From positions 1 through 64,000 of the forward strand of contig NZ_JNZS01000001.1 in assembly GCF_000718515.1 (NCBI RefSeq): DNA of 64,000 nt, read 5' to 3'. The notes under the pieces were generated by a model. It made no database searches, was not told where the DNA came from, and saw only the letters and a program-made list of their open reading frames with translations. A program made the translations under genes and the position numbers. Each line of letters starts with the position of its first letter. Within the stretch, counting starts at the first letter, position 1. Shown here piece by piece: positions 1 to 9,028 of the stretch. The DNA is from Micromonospora parva. GTDB lineage: Bacteria; Actinomycetota; Actinomycetes; Mycobacteriales; Micromonosporaceae.

Positions 1-143
1 GGGCGGGACGGCACGAGGGCGGGGCGGGGCAGGGTGGCGGGTTTGTGCCATGACGTAACTGCGTCGGGGTGTGGGGGTGCGGTCGGGGCGGGTGTTACGT
101 CGATGCTGTGGTGCGTACCACTTCTCGACACAAAGAGGTCACC

Positions 144-3100
144 GTGGCTCTGTCTCACCGGCGTCGCCGATCCGGGCTGATCGCCCTTGGCGCCGCCCTC
201 ACCCTGGCGGCCGGGTTCACCCCACCCGGCGCGGGAGCGGCCGCCGCCCCGCCGAACCACCCCGACCGCCCGGCGGGCCTGCCCCCGGCCGCCGCCGGGC
301 GCGCGTCCACCGTCACCCTGATCACCGGTGACACGGTCACTGTCACCACCGCGGCGGACGGCAGCACGGTGTCGACAGTGCGCCGACCGGACGGCAGCAC
401 CCCGAGCTTCCACCGCACCGTGCGCGACGGCGACACCTACGTCTACCCGGACGCCGCGCTGTCCTACGTCACCAGCGGCCTGCTGGACCGGCAACTGTTC
501 AACGTCACCGACCTCATCGCCGACGGCTACGACGACGCGCACACCGACGCGCTCCCGCTGATCGTCACGATGACCGACGCGGCGGCCCGCAACCGCACCC
601 GGCCCGCACTGGACGGCGCCGAGCTGGTCCGACCGTTGGACAGCGTGCAGGGCGCGGCGCTGACCCGCCAACGCGCCACCGCCGACCGGTTCTGGACCGC
701 GCTCACCGCCGGCTCGACCCGACGTACGGGCGACGCCCCGACCCTGGCCAACGGCATCGCGAAGGTCTGGTTGGACGGCCGGGTGCACGCCGACCTGGCC
801 GAGTCCACCGCGCAGATCGGCGCGCCGACGCTGTGGGCCGAGGGCAACACCGCCGCCGGTGTCGACGTCGCAGTGCTCGACTCGGGGGCGGACGCCGAAC
901 ACCCGGACCTCCTCGGCCAGATCGCCGAGTCCAGCAGCTTCGTGCCGTCGGAGCCCGACATCCTCGACTACAAGGGCCACGGCACGCACGTCGCCTCGAC
1001 GATCGCCGGCACCGGCGCCGCGTCCGGTGGCGCCGAGCGGGGTGTTGCCCCCGGTGCCCGGCTGCACATCGGCAAGGTGCTCAACAGCGAGGGCAGCGGG
1101 CAGGATTCCTGGATCATCGCCGGCATGGAGTGGGCGGCCCGGGAGCAGAAGGCCCGGGTGGTCAGCATGAGCCTGGGTGGCGAGTCCACCGACGGCAGCG
1201 ACCCGATGAGCCAGGCGGTCGACCGGCTCAGCGCCGAGACCGGCGCCCTCTTCGTGATCGCCGCCGGCAACAGCGGCCCGGCCACGATCGGCAGCCCGGG
1301 TGCCGCGAACTCGGCGCTCACCGTCGGCGCCGTCGACGCCACCGACCACCTCGCCGACTTCTCCAGCCAGGGCCCACGCGCCGGCGACGGCGGGCTCAAG
1401 CCCGAGATCACCGCCCCCGGCGTGGACATCCTGGCCGCCCGCTCGCATTTGGTGCGGGGCGGCTCCGGTGACTACACGCTGATGAGCGGCACGTCGATGG
1501 CCACCCCACACGTGGCCGGCACGGCCGCGCTGGTCGCCGCCGCGCACCCGGACTGGACCGGTCAGCGCATCAAGGAAGCGCTGGTCAGCACGGTCAAGGC
1601 CACCCCCGGGTACACCCCGTACCAGGCGGGTGCCGGTCGGGTCGACGCGGTGGCCGCCGCGCACGCCACCGTCTTCGCCACCCCGAGCGCGTACTCCGGC
1701 TTCCAGGCGTGGCCGCAGCAGCCGGGCATGACCGTCGACCGCACCGTCACCTACACCAATGTCGGCGGCACGCCGGTCGCGCTCAAGCTGGCCCTCGACG
1801 CGGCCACGGCGCCGACCGGTCTGTTCGCGCTCTCCGCCGACCGGGTCACCGTGCCGGCCGGCGGCACCGCCACCGTGACGGTCACCGCCGCGTACGACAA
1901 GCTGCCGGTGGAGAAGCAGGTCAGCGGCATGATCGTCGCCACCGACGACGCCGGTGCGGTGCGTGGCCGCACCCTGATCGGGGCCGGCAAGGAGGGCCAG
2001 CGGCAGAACCTGACGCTGGTCGCCAAGGACCGGGACGGCAAGCCGCTCGTCGGCAAGGTCATCCTCACCGCCGACACCCTGTTCACCGCCGTGGACCTGC
2101 CCGAGAGCGGCACTGCGACGCTGCGGCTGCCGGTGGCGAGCTGGAACGGTTGGATCTCCGCGGACGTGCGCGGTGTGCACGGGCCGCACTCCAAGGGCAT
2201 GGCGATGCTCAGCTTCACCGACGTCAACCTGGACACCGACCGCACCGTCACCCTGGACGCGCGTGCCGCCCGGCAGGTGCAGGCCCGGGTGCCGCAGGAG
2301 GCCACCGCCAGTGCGCTGCGGATGGACATCCACCGGTCCACGAAGAACGGTCTCACCGAGAGTCAGGTGCTGCCCGACGACTCGTACGACAGCATGTGGG
2401 CGTTGCCGACGAGCCGTCCGGTCACCGACGGCGAGTTCGAGTTCGGCGCCCGGTGGCGGCTGGAGCAGCCGGCGTTGACCGTCTCGGCGGGCGGTCGCTC
2501 GTACGACGATCTGTTGGTGAAGCGAGCCACCCCGGCGCTGCCGGCCGGTCGTCGTCAGCTGGACGCGGTCTATGTCGCTGACGCGTCGGCGGCGGGGCTG
2601 GCCAATCGGCCGGTCCGGGACCGGGCCGTGGTGGTGCGCCGCAGTGACAGCGTCGACATCGCCACCCAGGCGCGGGCCGCCGCGGCGGCCGGGGCGAAGC
2701 TGCTGCTCGTGGTGAACGACGGCATCGGTCGGCTGCAGCCCTGGGACGAGTTCGCGTGGAGCCCGGAGAGCCCGGCCCCGGTGACAGTGGCCACGCTCGG
2801 CGCGGACGAGGGTGGGCAGCTCATCGCCGCGCTGGAGCGCGGCGCGGTGCGGCTCACCGTCGAGTCGCACCCGGAGACCACCTACCTGTACGACGTGGCG
2901 CACCACTGGTCCGGCACAGTGCCGGCCGACCCCACCTACCGGCCCACGAAGCGGCAGTTGGCCCGGGTCGACGTGGAGTTCCGCAACTACCGGCAGGGCA
3001 AGGCGTTGGAGTTCCGCACCGACGTCTGGCGCGGTTGGGCGTCCAGCAACCAGGAGCCGGCCCCGGCGCAGGGCCGGCGAACCGACTGGGTGAGCGCCGA

Positions 3101-3857
3101 CCAGCGGTGGATCGACGACGCGTTCATCGCCGGCGAGACCGGTCAGCACCTGCAGGCGGTGACGACCTACCCGGCGGGCAAGCCGAGCGCCGTCACCTGG
3201 TTCGGGCCGATCCAGCGACCCCGGATGGGTGGCGGCTACGTGCCGGTCCGATACCTGGACACCGTCTACCTGCCCGCACCCGGGTGGGGCGACGGAGGCG
3301 GTCACATCGGTGAGGCGTACGCCAACTACGACATGGTCAACCGGACCACCCTCTACCAGGGTGACCAGGAGCTGAACTGGGGCAACGCCGAGTACCTCCA
3401 GGTCTCCGGGCTGGCGTCTCAGCGGCTGCCGTACCGGCTGGTGGTGGAGAACGACCGGGCCGCCTGGAGCAACCCGTACTCCCGGCAGACCCGCACCGAG
3501 TGGGGCTTCACCTCGGCGGTGACGGGGGAGGAGTCGGCCGAGGTGCTGCCGATGATCCAGCTGGACTACCAGGTGGACATCGACGCCGCCGGCCGGGCGG
3601 CGCGGCGGGCACCCTTGACCGTGGTCGCCTCCCACCTGCCCGACGTCAGCGGCACTGTCGGCGCGGTGACGGTGGAGGTGTCCTACGACGACGGGGCGAG
3701 CTGGCAGAAGCAGCGGCTGACCCGGCACGGCGACGGCTGGCGTACCTCGCTGGCCGCACCGGCGACGGCCGGCTTCGTGAGCCTGCGCACCACCGCGCGC
3801 GACGCCGCCGGCAACACCGTGAGCCAGCGCATCACCAGGGCGTTCGGCCTGCGCTGA
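144..3857 (+). CDS. Secreted subtilisin-like serine protease (S8 family), 1237 aa
   Basis: A large extracellular endopeptidase. The GTG at 144 is chosen because AAGAGG lies 5 bases upstream and the protein then opens with an Arg-rich stretch, a hydrophobic segment (about residues 11-25) and an Ala-rich cleavage region, a Sec-type signal peptide. A propeptide-like region follows. The S8 catalytic triad is visible: Asp246 in AVLDSGAD, His279 in GHGTHVAST and Ser451 in GTSMATPHVAG. About 780 residues lie behind the catalytic domain. They include a beta-rich Fn3-like part near 530-620 and a final Ig/Fn3-like segment near 1150-1237 (VSYDDGASWQ), probably for substrate or surface binding. An in-frame GTG at 69 would add 25 residues unlike a signal peptide. 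Substrate is unknown. Class assignment is secure. Confidence 0.93.
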   Translation: MALSHRRRRSGLIALGAALTLAAGFTPPGAGAAAAPPNHPDRPAGLPPAAAGRASTVTLITGDTVTVTTAADGSTVSTVRRPDGSTPSFHRTVRDGDTYVYPDAALSYVTSGLLDRQLFNVTDLIADGYDDAHTDALPLIVTMTDAAARNRTRPALDGAELVRPLDSVQGAALTRQRATADRFWTALTAGSTRRTGDAPTLANGIAKVWLDGRVHADLAESTAQIGAPTLWAEGNTAAGVDVAVLDSGADAEHPDLLGQIAESSSFVPSEPDILDYKGHGTHVASTIAGTGAASGGAERGVAPGARLHIGKVLNSEGSGQDSWIIAGMEWAAREQKARVVSMSLGGESTDGSDPMSQAVDRLSAETGALFVIAAGNSGPATIGSPGAANSALTVGAVDATDHLADFSSQGPRAGDGGLKPEITAPGVDILAARSHLVRGGSGDYTLMSGTSMATPHVAGTAALVAAAHPDWTGQRIKEALVSTVKATPGYTPYQAGAGRVDAVAAAHATVFATPSAYSGFQAWPQQPGMTVDRTVTYTNVGGTPVALKLALDAATAPTGLFALSADRVTVPAGGTATVTVTAAYDKLPVEKQVSGMIVATDDAGAVRGRTLIGAGKEGQRQNLTLVAKDRDGKPLVGKVILTADTLFTAVDLPESGTATLRLPVASWNGWISADVRGVHGPHSKGMAMLSFTDVNLDTDRTVTLDARAARQVQARVPQEATASALRMDIHRSTKNGLTESQVLPDDSYDSMWALPTSRPVTDGEFEFGARWRLEQPALTVSAGGRSYDDLLVKRATPALPAGRRQLDAVYVADASAAGLANRPVRDRAVVVRRSDSVDIATQARAAAAAGAKLLLVVNDGIGRLQPWDEFAWSPESPAPVTVATLGADEGGQLIAALERGAVRLTVESHPETTYLYDVAHHWSGTVPADPTYRPTKRQLARVDVEFRNYRQGKALEFRTDVWRGWASSNQEPAPAQGRRTDWVSADQRWIDDAFIAGETGQHLQAVTTYPAGKPSAVTWFGPIQRPRMGGGYVPVRYLDTVYLPAPGWGDGGGHIGEAYANYDMVNRTTLYQGDQELNWGNAEYLQVSGLASQRLPYRLVVENDRAAWSNPYSRQTRTEWGFTSAVTGEESAEVLPMIQLDYQVDIDAAGRAARRAPLTVVASHLPDVSGTVGAVTVEVSYDDGASWQKQRLTRHGDGWRTSLAAPATAGFVSLRTTARDAAGNTVSQRITRAFGLR

Positions 3858-3868
3858 CGCCACTGTGG

Positions 3869-3913
3869 CCGGCCGTCGCCGGGGGCGCCTCGGGCACCCC
3901 GGGCGGCGGCCGG
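3869..3913. terminator. Hairpin between convergent genes
   Basis: CCGGCCGTCGCC (3869-3880) faces GGCGGCGGCCGG (3902-3913), pairing 11 of 12 bases. It sits in the 61-base gap between the stop of the subtilase and the stop of the leftward acylase, so it could end transcription in both directions. There is no T-run, as usual in actinomycetes. Confidence 0.45.
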
Positions 3914-3918
3914 TGCCG

Positions 3919-5967
3919 TCAGTCCCGCTCCTGCGTCAGCTGCTCCCAGTCGGTGACGACCGGTAGCAGCTCCCCGGCCAGCCAGGCGCGGCTCTGGTCG
4001 TCGTGGTGCGGGTCGCCGGGCACCCCGCACGCGCCCAGCGGGACCACCCACCGGCTGTCGCTGCGGCGGGCCAGGTCCCAGACGAAGCGCGCCGCCGGCC
4101 CCCGCAGGCACCAGTGGGTGACCCCGGGCACGCTGGAGGTGGCCAGCACGCAGTCGTGGTCACCGTCGAGCCGGGGACCGGGCCCGGCGTCCGCGCCGGG
4201 CAGCGCCCGCCACAGCGCCAACCGGTGCAGGTCACCCCAGGGCACCTGCCCGGCGGCCGCGTCGCCGGCCTCCTCGGCCGCCGCGCTCACCAGCGCGCCG
4301 ATGTCCACACCGGGCGGCGGGGTCGCGCCGAGCAGATGCTCCAGCGCGTAACCGACCCGCGGCGTCAGCGCCAGCCAGGGCGCGAACACCTCGGGGTACG
4401 CGGGCGGCTCGGCCAGCGCGGCCAGCGCCGGGTGGGCGGCGAGCCGGCGGACGACAGCCGCCCGCAGGATGGCGTAGGCGGCCGCGTCCGTGCTGTCGGC
4501 GGCCATCCGGCGATCCCAGGACAGCAGCCGGTCGCGCAGCGCGGCGGCGGCCGGGCCGAGCCCCGTCGACTCGGCGAGGACGGCCAGCAGCGGCCCGGCC
4601 GCGCCCAGGTACGTGTCGGTGTGCACAGCGGCCATCTCGTCGGCCGTCCACGTCGCCCGGGCGTCGAGCAGTTCGGTGATGCGGTGCGCCCGGTGCGGTG
4701 CGGCGAACTCCACCCCGAGCGGGGCCGCCAACCCGCGCTCGTTGGCCATCACCGCCCGACCGGCCACCTCGGCGCGGGGCATCGGCGCGTGCCAGCCCTG
4801 CCAGGCGTGCGCGGCGTCCCACCCGGGGACCACCCGCCGGCCGTTCTCCGGGTGCCGTACCGGCACCGCCCCGGCGACCCGGTGCAGCAGCCCTCCGGCG
4901 GTGTCCGCCGCCTGCACCACGTTGACCGGCTCCACCCAGTGCCGCAGCGCGTGATCCACGTCGGACACCGTGCGGGCGCGCAGCAGCTCCGGCAGCGTCG
5001 CGAAACCGCTGTCACCCCGGACCCGGGGCGGGTAGCGCAGGCTGAGCGCCGTCTCGTCGTCGGGCCCACCGGCGATCACCGGACCACGATCGGTCTCCAC
5101 CACCTCGACCTCGACCGGGTCGGCCCCGGCCACCTCGATCGTCTCGACGTGCCGGTGCGCCGGTCGCCAGCCGTCCGGGCCGAGCGCCTGCACCCGCAGG
5201 CCGTCGCGGCGCAGCCGCTCCGCGTACACGTCCTGGTAGTCGGCCATCGCGTTGGTGATCGCCCAGGCCACCTCGCCGGTGTGCCCGAAGTGGGCGATGC
5301 CCGGCACGCCCGGCACCGCCAGCCCGATGACGTCGTACTCCGGGCAGGCCAACCGGATCTGCTGGTAGACACCGGGATCCTCAAGGAACCGGTGCGGGTC
5401 ACCGGCGAGCAGCGCGGCCCCGGTGCCGGTGCGCTCGGCGGCGAGCAGCCACCCGTTGCTGCCGGCCACGGCCGGACCGTCGGTGGCGAACAGGTCGACC
5501 CAGTCCGGCCCGAGCCGCTGCGCGACGTGCTCGCGCCAGAGCTTGCCCGGGAACCCGGCGAACAGGATGTGGTGGCCCAGCCACACCGCGAGCGGTGTCC
5601 ACGGCTCCCACCGGCCGGGGCGAAGCCCGGTGGCGGCGAACTCCGGCGACCGGGCAGCCCCGGCGGCGAGAGCGGCGTTGACGCCGTCCACGTAGGCGCC
5701 CACCCACTCGGCGGTCGCCTTGTCCAGCGCCGCGTGGCAGCGGCGGGCGGTGTCGTCGAGCCGGACCTGCCGGACGAACCGGTCCCAACCGAGCGCGTCC
5801 GGGCCGAGGAACGCCGCGCTGGTGCCCCGGGCCCGGTGCCGTTCCACCTCGATCTGCCAGGCCCGGTCGTACGCGGTCACCCGACCCTGCGCCGCCGCCA
5901 GGGCGAGCGGGTCGTCGGCCCGCAGGTGCGGCACCCCCCACGGGTCGCGGAAACGTTCTGTGCTCAC
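3919..5967 (-). CDS. Penicillin acylase (Ntn-hydrolase) family protein in siderophore operon, 682 aa
   Basis: An N-terminal-nucleophile amidohydrolase, cleaving or forming an amide bond. The start is the GTG at 5967, overlapping the ATPase stop as GTGA, so translation is coupled; the longer open frame upstream is only the antisense of the ATPase gene. Residues 1-169 would be the alpha chain. AGSNGW gives Ser170 as the autoprocessing nucleophile, followed by LLAGDPHR, LAVPGVPGIAHFGHTGEVAWAITN and a long beta chain. No signal peptide is seen, so it is probably cytoplasmic, unlike periplasmic penicillin G acylases. Established knowledge: penicillin-amidase genes (called desG in some Streptomyces) have been linked to des clusters making aryl-capped desferrioxamines. 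Inference: it edits, caps or opens the siderophore. The family call is firm; substrate is unknown. Confidence 0.88.
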   Translation of the reverse strand: MSTERFRDPWGVPHLRADDPLALAAAQGRVTAYDRAWQIEVERHRARGTSAAFLGPDALGWDRFVRQVRLDDTARRCHAALDKATAEWVGAYVDGVNAALAAGAARSPEFAATGLRPGRWEPWTPLAVWLGHHILFAGFPGKLWREHVAQRLGPDWVDLFATDGPAVAGSNGWLLAAERTGTGAALLAGDPHRFLEDPGVYQQIRLACPEYDVIGLAVPGVPGIAHFGHTGEVAWAITNAMADYQDVYAERLRRDGLRVQALGPDGWRPAHRHVETIEVAGADPVEVEVVETDRGPVIAGGPDDETALSLRYPPRVRGDSGFATLPELLRARTVSDVDHALRHWVEPVNVVQAADTAGGLLHRVAGAVPVRHPENGRRVVPGWDAAHAWQGWHAPMPRAEVAGRAVMANERGLAAPLGVEFAAPHRAHRITELLDARATWTADEMAAVHTDTYLGAAGPLLAVLAESTGLGPAAAALRDRLLSWDRRMAADSTDAAAYAILRAAVVRRLAAHPALAALAEPPAYPEVFAPWLALTPRVGYALEHLLGATPPPGVDIGALVSAAAEEAGDAAAGQVPWGDLHRLALWRALPGADAGPGPRLDGDHDCVLATSSVPGVTHWCLRGPAARFVWDLARRSDSRWVVPLGACGVPGDPHHDDQSRAWLAGELLPVVTDWEQLTQERD

Positions 5968-6788
5968 GCCGGCTCCGGGGCCAGGGTGGTGGCCCGGCGT
6001 CGGGCCGCCGGGACGACCAGCGGGGTGCCCGTCTCCGGGTCGTCGATGACCCGACAGGGCAGACCGAACACCTCCGCCACCAGGTCGGCGGTGACCACCG
6101 ACGACGGCTCCCCGGCGGCCACCACCCGCCCGTCGCGCATCGCGATCAGGTGGGTGGCGTAGCGGGCGGCGTGGTTCAGGTCGTGCAGCACCGCGACCAG
6201 GGTGCGTCCCTGCTCCTCGTGCAGCCGGGCGCAGAGGTCCAGGATCTCGATCTGGTGGGCGATGTCGAGGTACGTGGTCGGCTCGTCGAGCAGCAGCAGC
6301 GGCGTCTGCTGCGCCAGCGCCATGGCGATCCACACCCGCTGCCGCTGCCCGCCGGACAGCTCGTCCACCGCCCGGTCGGCGAGGTCGTCGACACCGGTCG
6401 CGGCCATCGACTCCTCGACCACCCGTTCGTCCTCGCGTGACCACTGCCGCAGCAGCCCCTGGTGGGGGTAACGGCCCCGGGCGACCAACTCGGCGACGCT
6501 GATGCCGTCCGGCGCGATCGACGACTGCGGCAGCAGACCGAGCGTCCGAGCCACGGTGCGGGCCGGCAGGTCGTGGATGTTGCGGCCGTCCAGCAGCACC
6601 GCACCAGCGCTGGGACGCAGCATCCGCGACAGTGCGCGAAGCAGCGTCGACTTGCCGCACGCGTTCGGGCCGATGATCACCGTGAAGGAGCTGTCGGGCA
6701 CCGCCACGGTCAGGTTCTCGGCGATGGTGCGCTGGTCGTAGGCGAGGGTCAGCGCGGTGCCGCCGAGCCGGGAATCGCCGGGTCGCAT
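5964..6788 (-). CDS. Ferric-siderophore ABC transporter ATPase (FecE/FepC type), 274 aa
   Basis: Energises iron-siderophore import with the two FecCD permeases just upstream. Walker A is GPNACGKST, the signature is LSGGQRQRV, Walker B is PLLLLDEPTTYLD, and the switch His lies in AVLHDLNHA. The ATG at 6788 is preferred: GAAGGAG lies about 6 bases before it. A GTG at 6821 overlapping the permease stop would add 11 residues outside the ABC fold. Its stop overlaps the acylase start. Third gene of a leftward operon probably under the iron box at 8960-8978. Confidence 0.95.
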   Translation of the reverse strand: MRPGDSRLGGTALTLAYDQRTIAENLTVAVPDSSFTVIIGPNACGKSTLLRALSRMLRPSAGAVLLDGRNIHDLPARTVARTLGLLPQSSIAPDGISVAELVARGRYPHQGLLRQWSREDERVVEESMAATGVDDLADRAVDELSGGQRQRVWIAMALAQQTPLLLLDEPTTYLDIAHQIEILDLCARLHEEQGRTLVAVLHDLNHAARYATHLIAMRDGRVVAAGEPSSVVTADLVAEVFGLPCRVIDDPETGTPLVVPAARRRATTLAPEPA

Positions 6789-6817
6789 GGGTGCTCCTTC
6801 GAGGGTGTCGCGGGTCT

Positions 6818-7846
6818 TCACAGCCGGCCCGCCCGGCGTTCCACGGCCAGCAGCCAGACCAGGTAACCGCCGCCGATGACGCCGGTCACCACGCCGACCG
6901 GCAGCTGGTGCCCGTCGAACGCGCGTTGGGCCAACAGGTCGGCGCCGGCCAGCAGCGCCGCGCCGACGGTCATCGACGGGACCAGGTTCGGGCCCGGTGC
7001 CCGGGTCAGCCGTTTCGCCACGTGCGGGGCGACCAGCGCCACGAAGGACACCGGCCCGGCGGCGGCCGCCGCGAACGAGACCAGCAGCACGGCGGCGGCG
7101 AGCAGCGCCAGGCGCAGTCGGCGTACCGGCACGCCCAGCGCGCTGGCCGCGTCGTCGCCCAGCTCCATCATCCGCAGCGCCGGGGCGCAGCCGACGAGCA
7201 CCAGCGGCGCCAGCACGACCAGGACGGCGAGCAGCGGCCCGGCGTTGGCCCAGCCCCGCCCGTCCAGACTGCCGGTGAGCCAGAGCACCGCGCGGGCGGC
7301 GTCCATCAGGGGCGCCCGGGTCAGCAGGTAGCCGTTGACGCCGGTCAGGATCGCGGCCACCCCGATGCCGACCAGGATGAGCCGGTAGCCGTGCACTCCG
7401 CGCCGCCAGGCCAGCGCGTAGATCAGCAGGCCGGTGCCGAGCCCACCGGCAACCGCCGCGCCGGCCAACGCCAGGCTGCTGCCGCCCAGGACGACCACCA
7501 CCAGCGCGCCGGTCGACGCGCCCTGGGTGAAGCCCAGGATGTCCGGGCTGCCCAGCGGGTTGCGGACCAGGGACTGGAACACCGTGCCGGCCAGCGCCAG
7601 CGCCGCACCGACCAACAGGGCGGTGACCAGCCGGGGCAGGCGCAGGTCGTACACGATGAACTGTTCCGCCACGGTGCCGCCGCCGGTCAGCGTGCGCAGC
7701 ACGTCCGCCGGCCCCATCGGGTAGTCGCCGCTGCCCAGGGCCACCAGGCCGAACCCGGCCGCGAGCAACGCCGCACCGGCACCGACGCCCAACGCGCGGG
7801 GCCGGAACCGCACCGACAACCCCCCAGGGGTACGGATGACGCTCAT
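6818..7846 (-). CDS. FecCD-family siderophore permease, 342 aa
   Basis: Membrane half of an iron-siderophore importer of the BtuC/FecCD family, with about ten hydrophobic helices. Typical blocks are visible, such as GTVFQSLVRNPLGSPDILGFTQGAS in the first half and GDDAASALGVPVRRLR then GPVSFVALVAPHVAKRL in the second (coupling-helix region). The ATG at 7846 overlaps the stop of the preceding permease gene as ATGA, so the two permeases are coupled. An open frame continues further upstream but only as shadow of that gene. It probably pairs with 7843-8871 as a heterodimer. Confidence 0.94.
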   Translation of the reverse strand: MSVIRTPGGLSVRFRPRALGVGAGAALLAAGFGLVALGSGDYPMGPADVLRTLTGGGTVAEQFIVYDLRLPRLVTALLVGAALALAGTVFQSLVRNPLGSPDILGFTQGASTGALVVVVLGGSSLALAGAAVAGGLGTGLLIYALAWRRGVHGYRLILVGIGVAAILTGVNGYLLTRAPLMDAARAVLWLTGSLDGRGWANAGPLLAVLVVLAPLVLVGCAPALRMMELGDDAASALGVPVRRLRLALLAAAVLLVSFAAAAAGPVSFVALVAPHVAKRLTRAPGPNLVPSMTVGAALLAGADLLAQRAFDGHQLPVGVVTGVIGGGYLVWLLAVERRAGRL

Positions 7847-8871
7847 GGTTGGGCCACCCGTCGGCGGGTGACCAGCCACAGGAAGAGCGGACCGCCCAGC
7901 ACGGCGGTCACCATGCCGACCTGGAGTTCTCCCGGTCGACCCAGTACGCGGCCGAGCACGTCGGCGCCCAGCAGCAGCGCGGGCGCGAGCACCGCGCAGT
8001 ACGGCAGCAGCCAGCGTAGGTCCGGGCCGGTCAGGGCGCGGACCAGGTGCGGCACCAGCAGCCCGACGAAGACGATGGGGCCGCACGCGGCGGTCGCGGC
8101 GCCGCAGAGCAGGGTGACCGCGACGATCACGGCGGCGCGGATGAGCGCGGGTCGAGCGCCGAGGGCGCGCGCCGCGTCGTCGCCGAGCGCGAGCGCGTTC
8201 AGCGGGCGGGCGGCACCGAGCGCGACCAGCAGCCCGATCACGATGAACGGCAGCACCCGGGTGACGGTCGCCGGGTCCGCGCTGGCCAGCGAACCGACCG
8301 TCCAGAAGCGCAGCCGCTCCAGCGACGCGGTGTCCAGCAGCATCACCGCGCTCACGTAGGAGTAGAGGGTGGCGTTGAGCGCCGCCCCGGCCAGCGCCAG
8401 CCGGGCCGGGGTGGCGCCCCGTCCGCCGCCGACGGCGTAGACGAGCGCGGTCACCGTCGCCGCGCCGAGCAGCGCGAACCAGACGTACCCGCCGACGGCG
8501 GTGACGCCCAGGAACGCGGCGGCGGTGGCGACGGCCGCGGAGGCACCGGCGTTGATGCCGAGCAGCCCGGGGTCGGCGAGCGGGTTGCGGGTGAGGGCCT
8601 GCATGATCGCGCCCGCCACACCGAGGGCGGCACCGGCCAGCAGCCCGAGCAGGGTGCGGGGGAGGCGCATCCGGTGCACCACCGCGTACTCGGCGGCGTC
8701 GCGGTGCAGCAACCCGGACCAGGCGTCGGCGAGCGGCATGGCCTTCGCGCCGACCGCGATGCTGAGCACCACGATCACCGCGAGCAGGGCCACGGCGGCG
8801 ACCAGTCCGCCGGCGCGGGCCGCTCGGCGACCACGCCGGCTCGGGGGTGCGACAGCGCCCCGGGTCGACAC
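7843..8871 (-). CDS. FecCD-family siderophore permease, first gene of uptake operon, 342 aa
   Basis: Second FecCD membrane subunit, with GAIMQALTRNPLADPGLLGINAGAS and GDDAARALGARP...GPIVFVGLLVPHLVRAL blocks. The open frame reaches a TTG at 8955. The GTG at 8871 is preferred: the 28 extra codons have visibly lower third-position GC than the rest, TTG is rare, and a start at 8871 gives the same length as its partner (342 aa). The start remains uncertain, as neither candidate has a good ribosome-binding site. It is transcribed away from the iron box at 8960-8978, which lies about 90 bases upstream of 8871. Followed by a 4-base overlap with the second permease. Confidence 0.92.
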   Translation of the reverse strand: MSTRGAVAPPSRRGRRAARAGGLVAAVALLAVIVVLSIAVGAKAMPLADAWSGLLHRDAAEYAVVHRMRLPRTLLGLLAGAALGVAGAIMQALTRNPLADPGLLGINAGASAAVATAAAFLGVTAVGGYVWFALLGAATVTALVYAVGGGRGATPARLALAGAALNATLYSYVSAVMLLDTASLERLRFWTVGSLASADPATVTRVLPFIVIGLLVALGAARPLNALALGDDAARALGARPALIRAAVIVAVTLLCGAATAACGPIVFVGLLVPHLVRALTGPDLRWLLPYCAVLAPALLLGADVLGRVLGRPGELQVGMVTAVLGGPLFLWLVTRRRVAQP

Positions 8872-8959
8872 GGAACGTGTCGGCCGGATGGCGGTGGGTG
8901 TGGCGTCCAGTGTGGGCTCCGGGGTGGTGGCGAAACGGCGAACCGCTGTTGACAATGAC

Positions 8960-8978
8960 CGAGGTTAGGCTAACCTAA
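8960..8978. promoter_or_regulatory. Iron box (IdeR/DmdR1-type operator) between divergent siderophore operons
   Basis: The 19 bases match TTAGGTTAGGCTAACCTAA at 17 positions; only the first two differ. This is the DtxR/IdeR/DmdR1 operator known upstream of des genes. On the plus strand it lies between TTGACA (8949-8954) and covers TAACCT (8971-8976), a plausible -35/-10 pair with a 16-base spacer, so a bound repressor would block the rightward operon. It can also cover a leftward -10 (TAACCT on the minus strand, 8962-8967). Predicted effect: both operons off when Fe2+ is plentiful. Confidence 0.9.
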
Positions 8979-9028
8979 CCCCGCTGCCCTGGTCGAGCCC
9001 GGCCAACCCCTGATCGAAAGACACCACC

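Noticed and set aside
4003-6162. Long rightward open frame opposite the acylase and ATPase genes
   Set aside because: Composition is Arg/Gly/Pro/His-rich as expected for antisense frames in GC-rich DNA; no domain is seen.
3919-6660. A 913-residue leftward open frame fusing acylase to an N-terminal extension
   Set aside because: The extension is the ATPase gene read in another frame; the GTG at 5967 with GTGA overlap gives a normal acylase.
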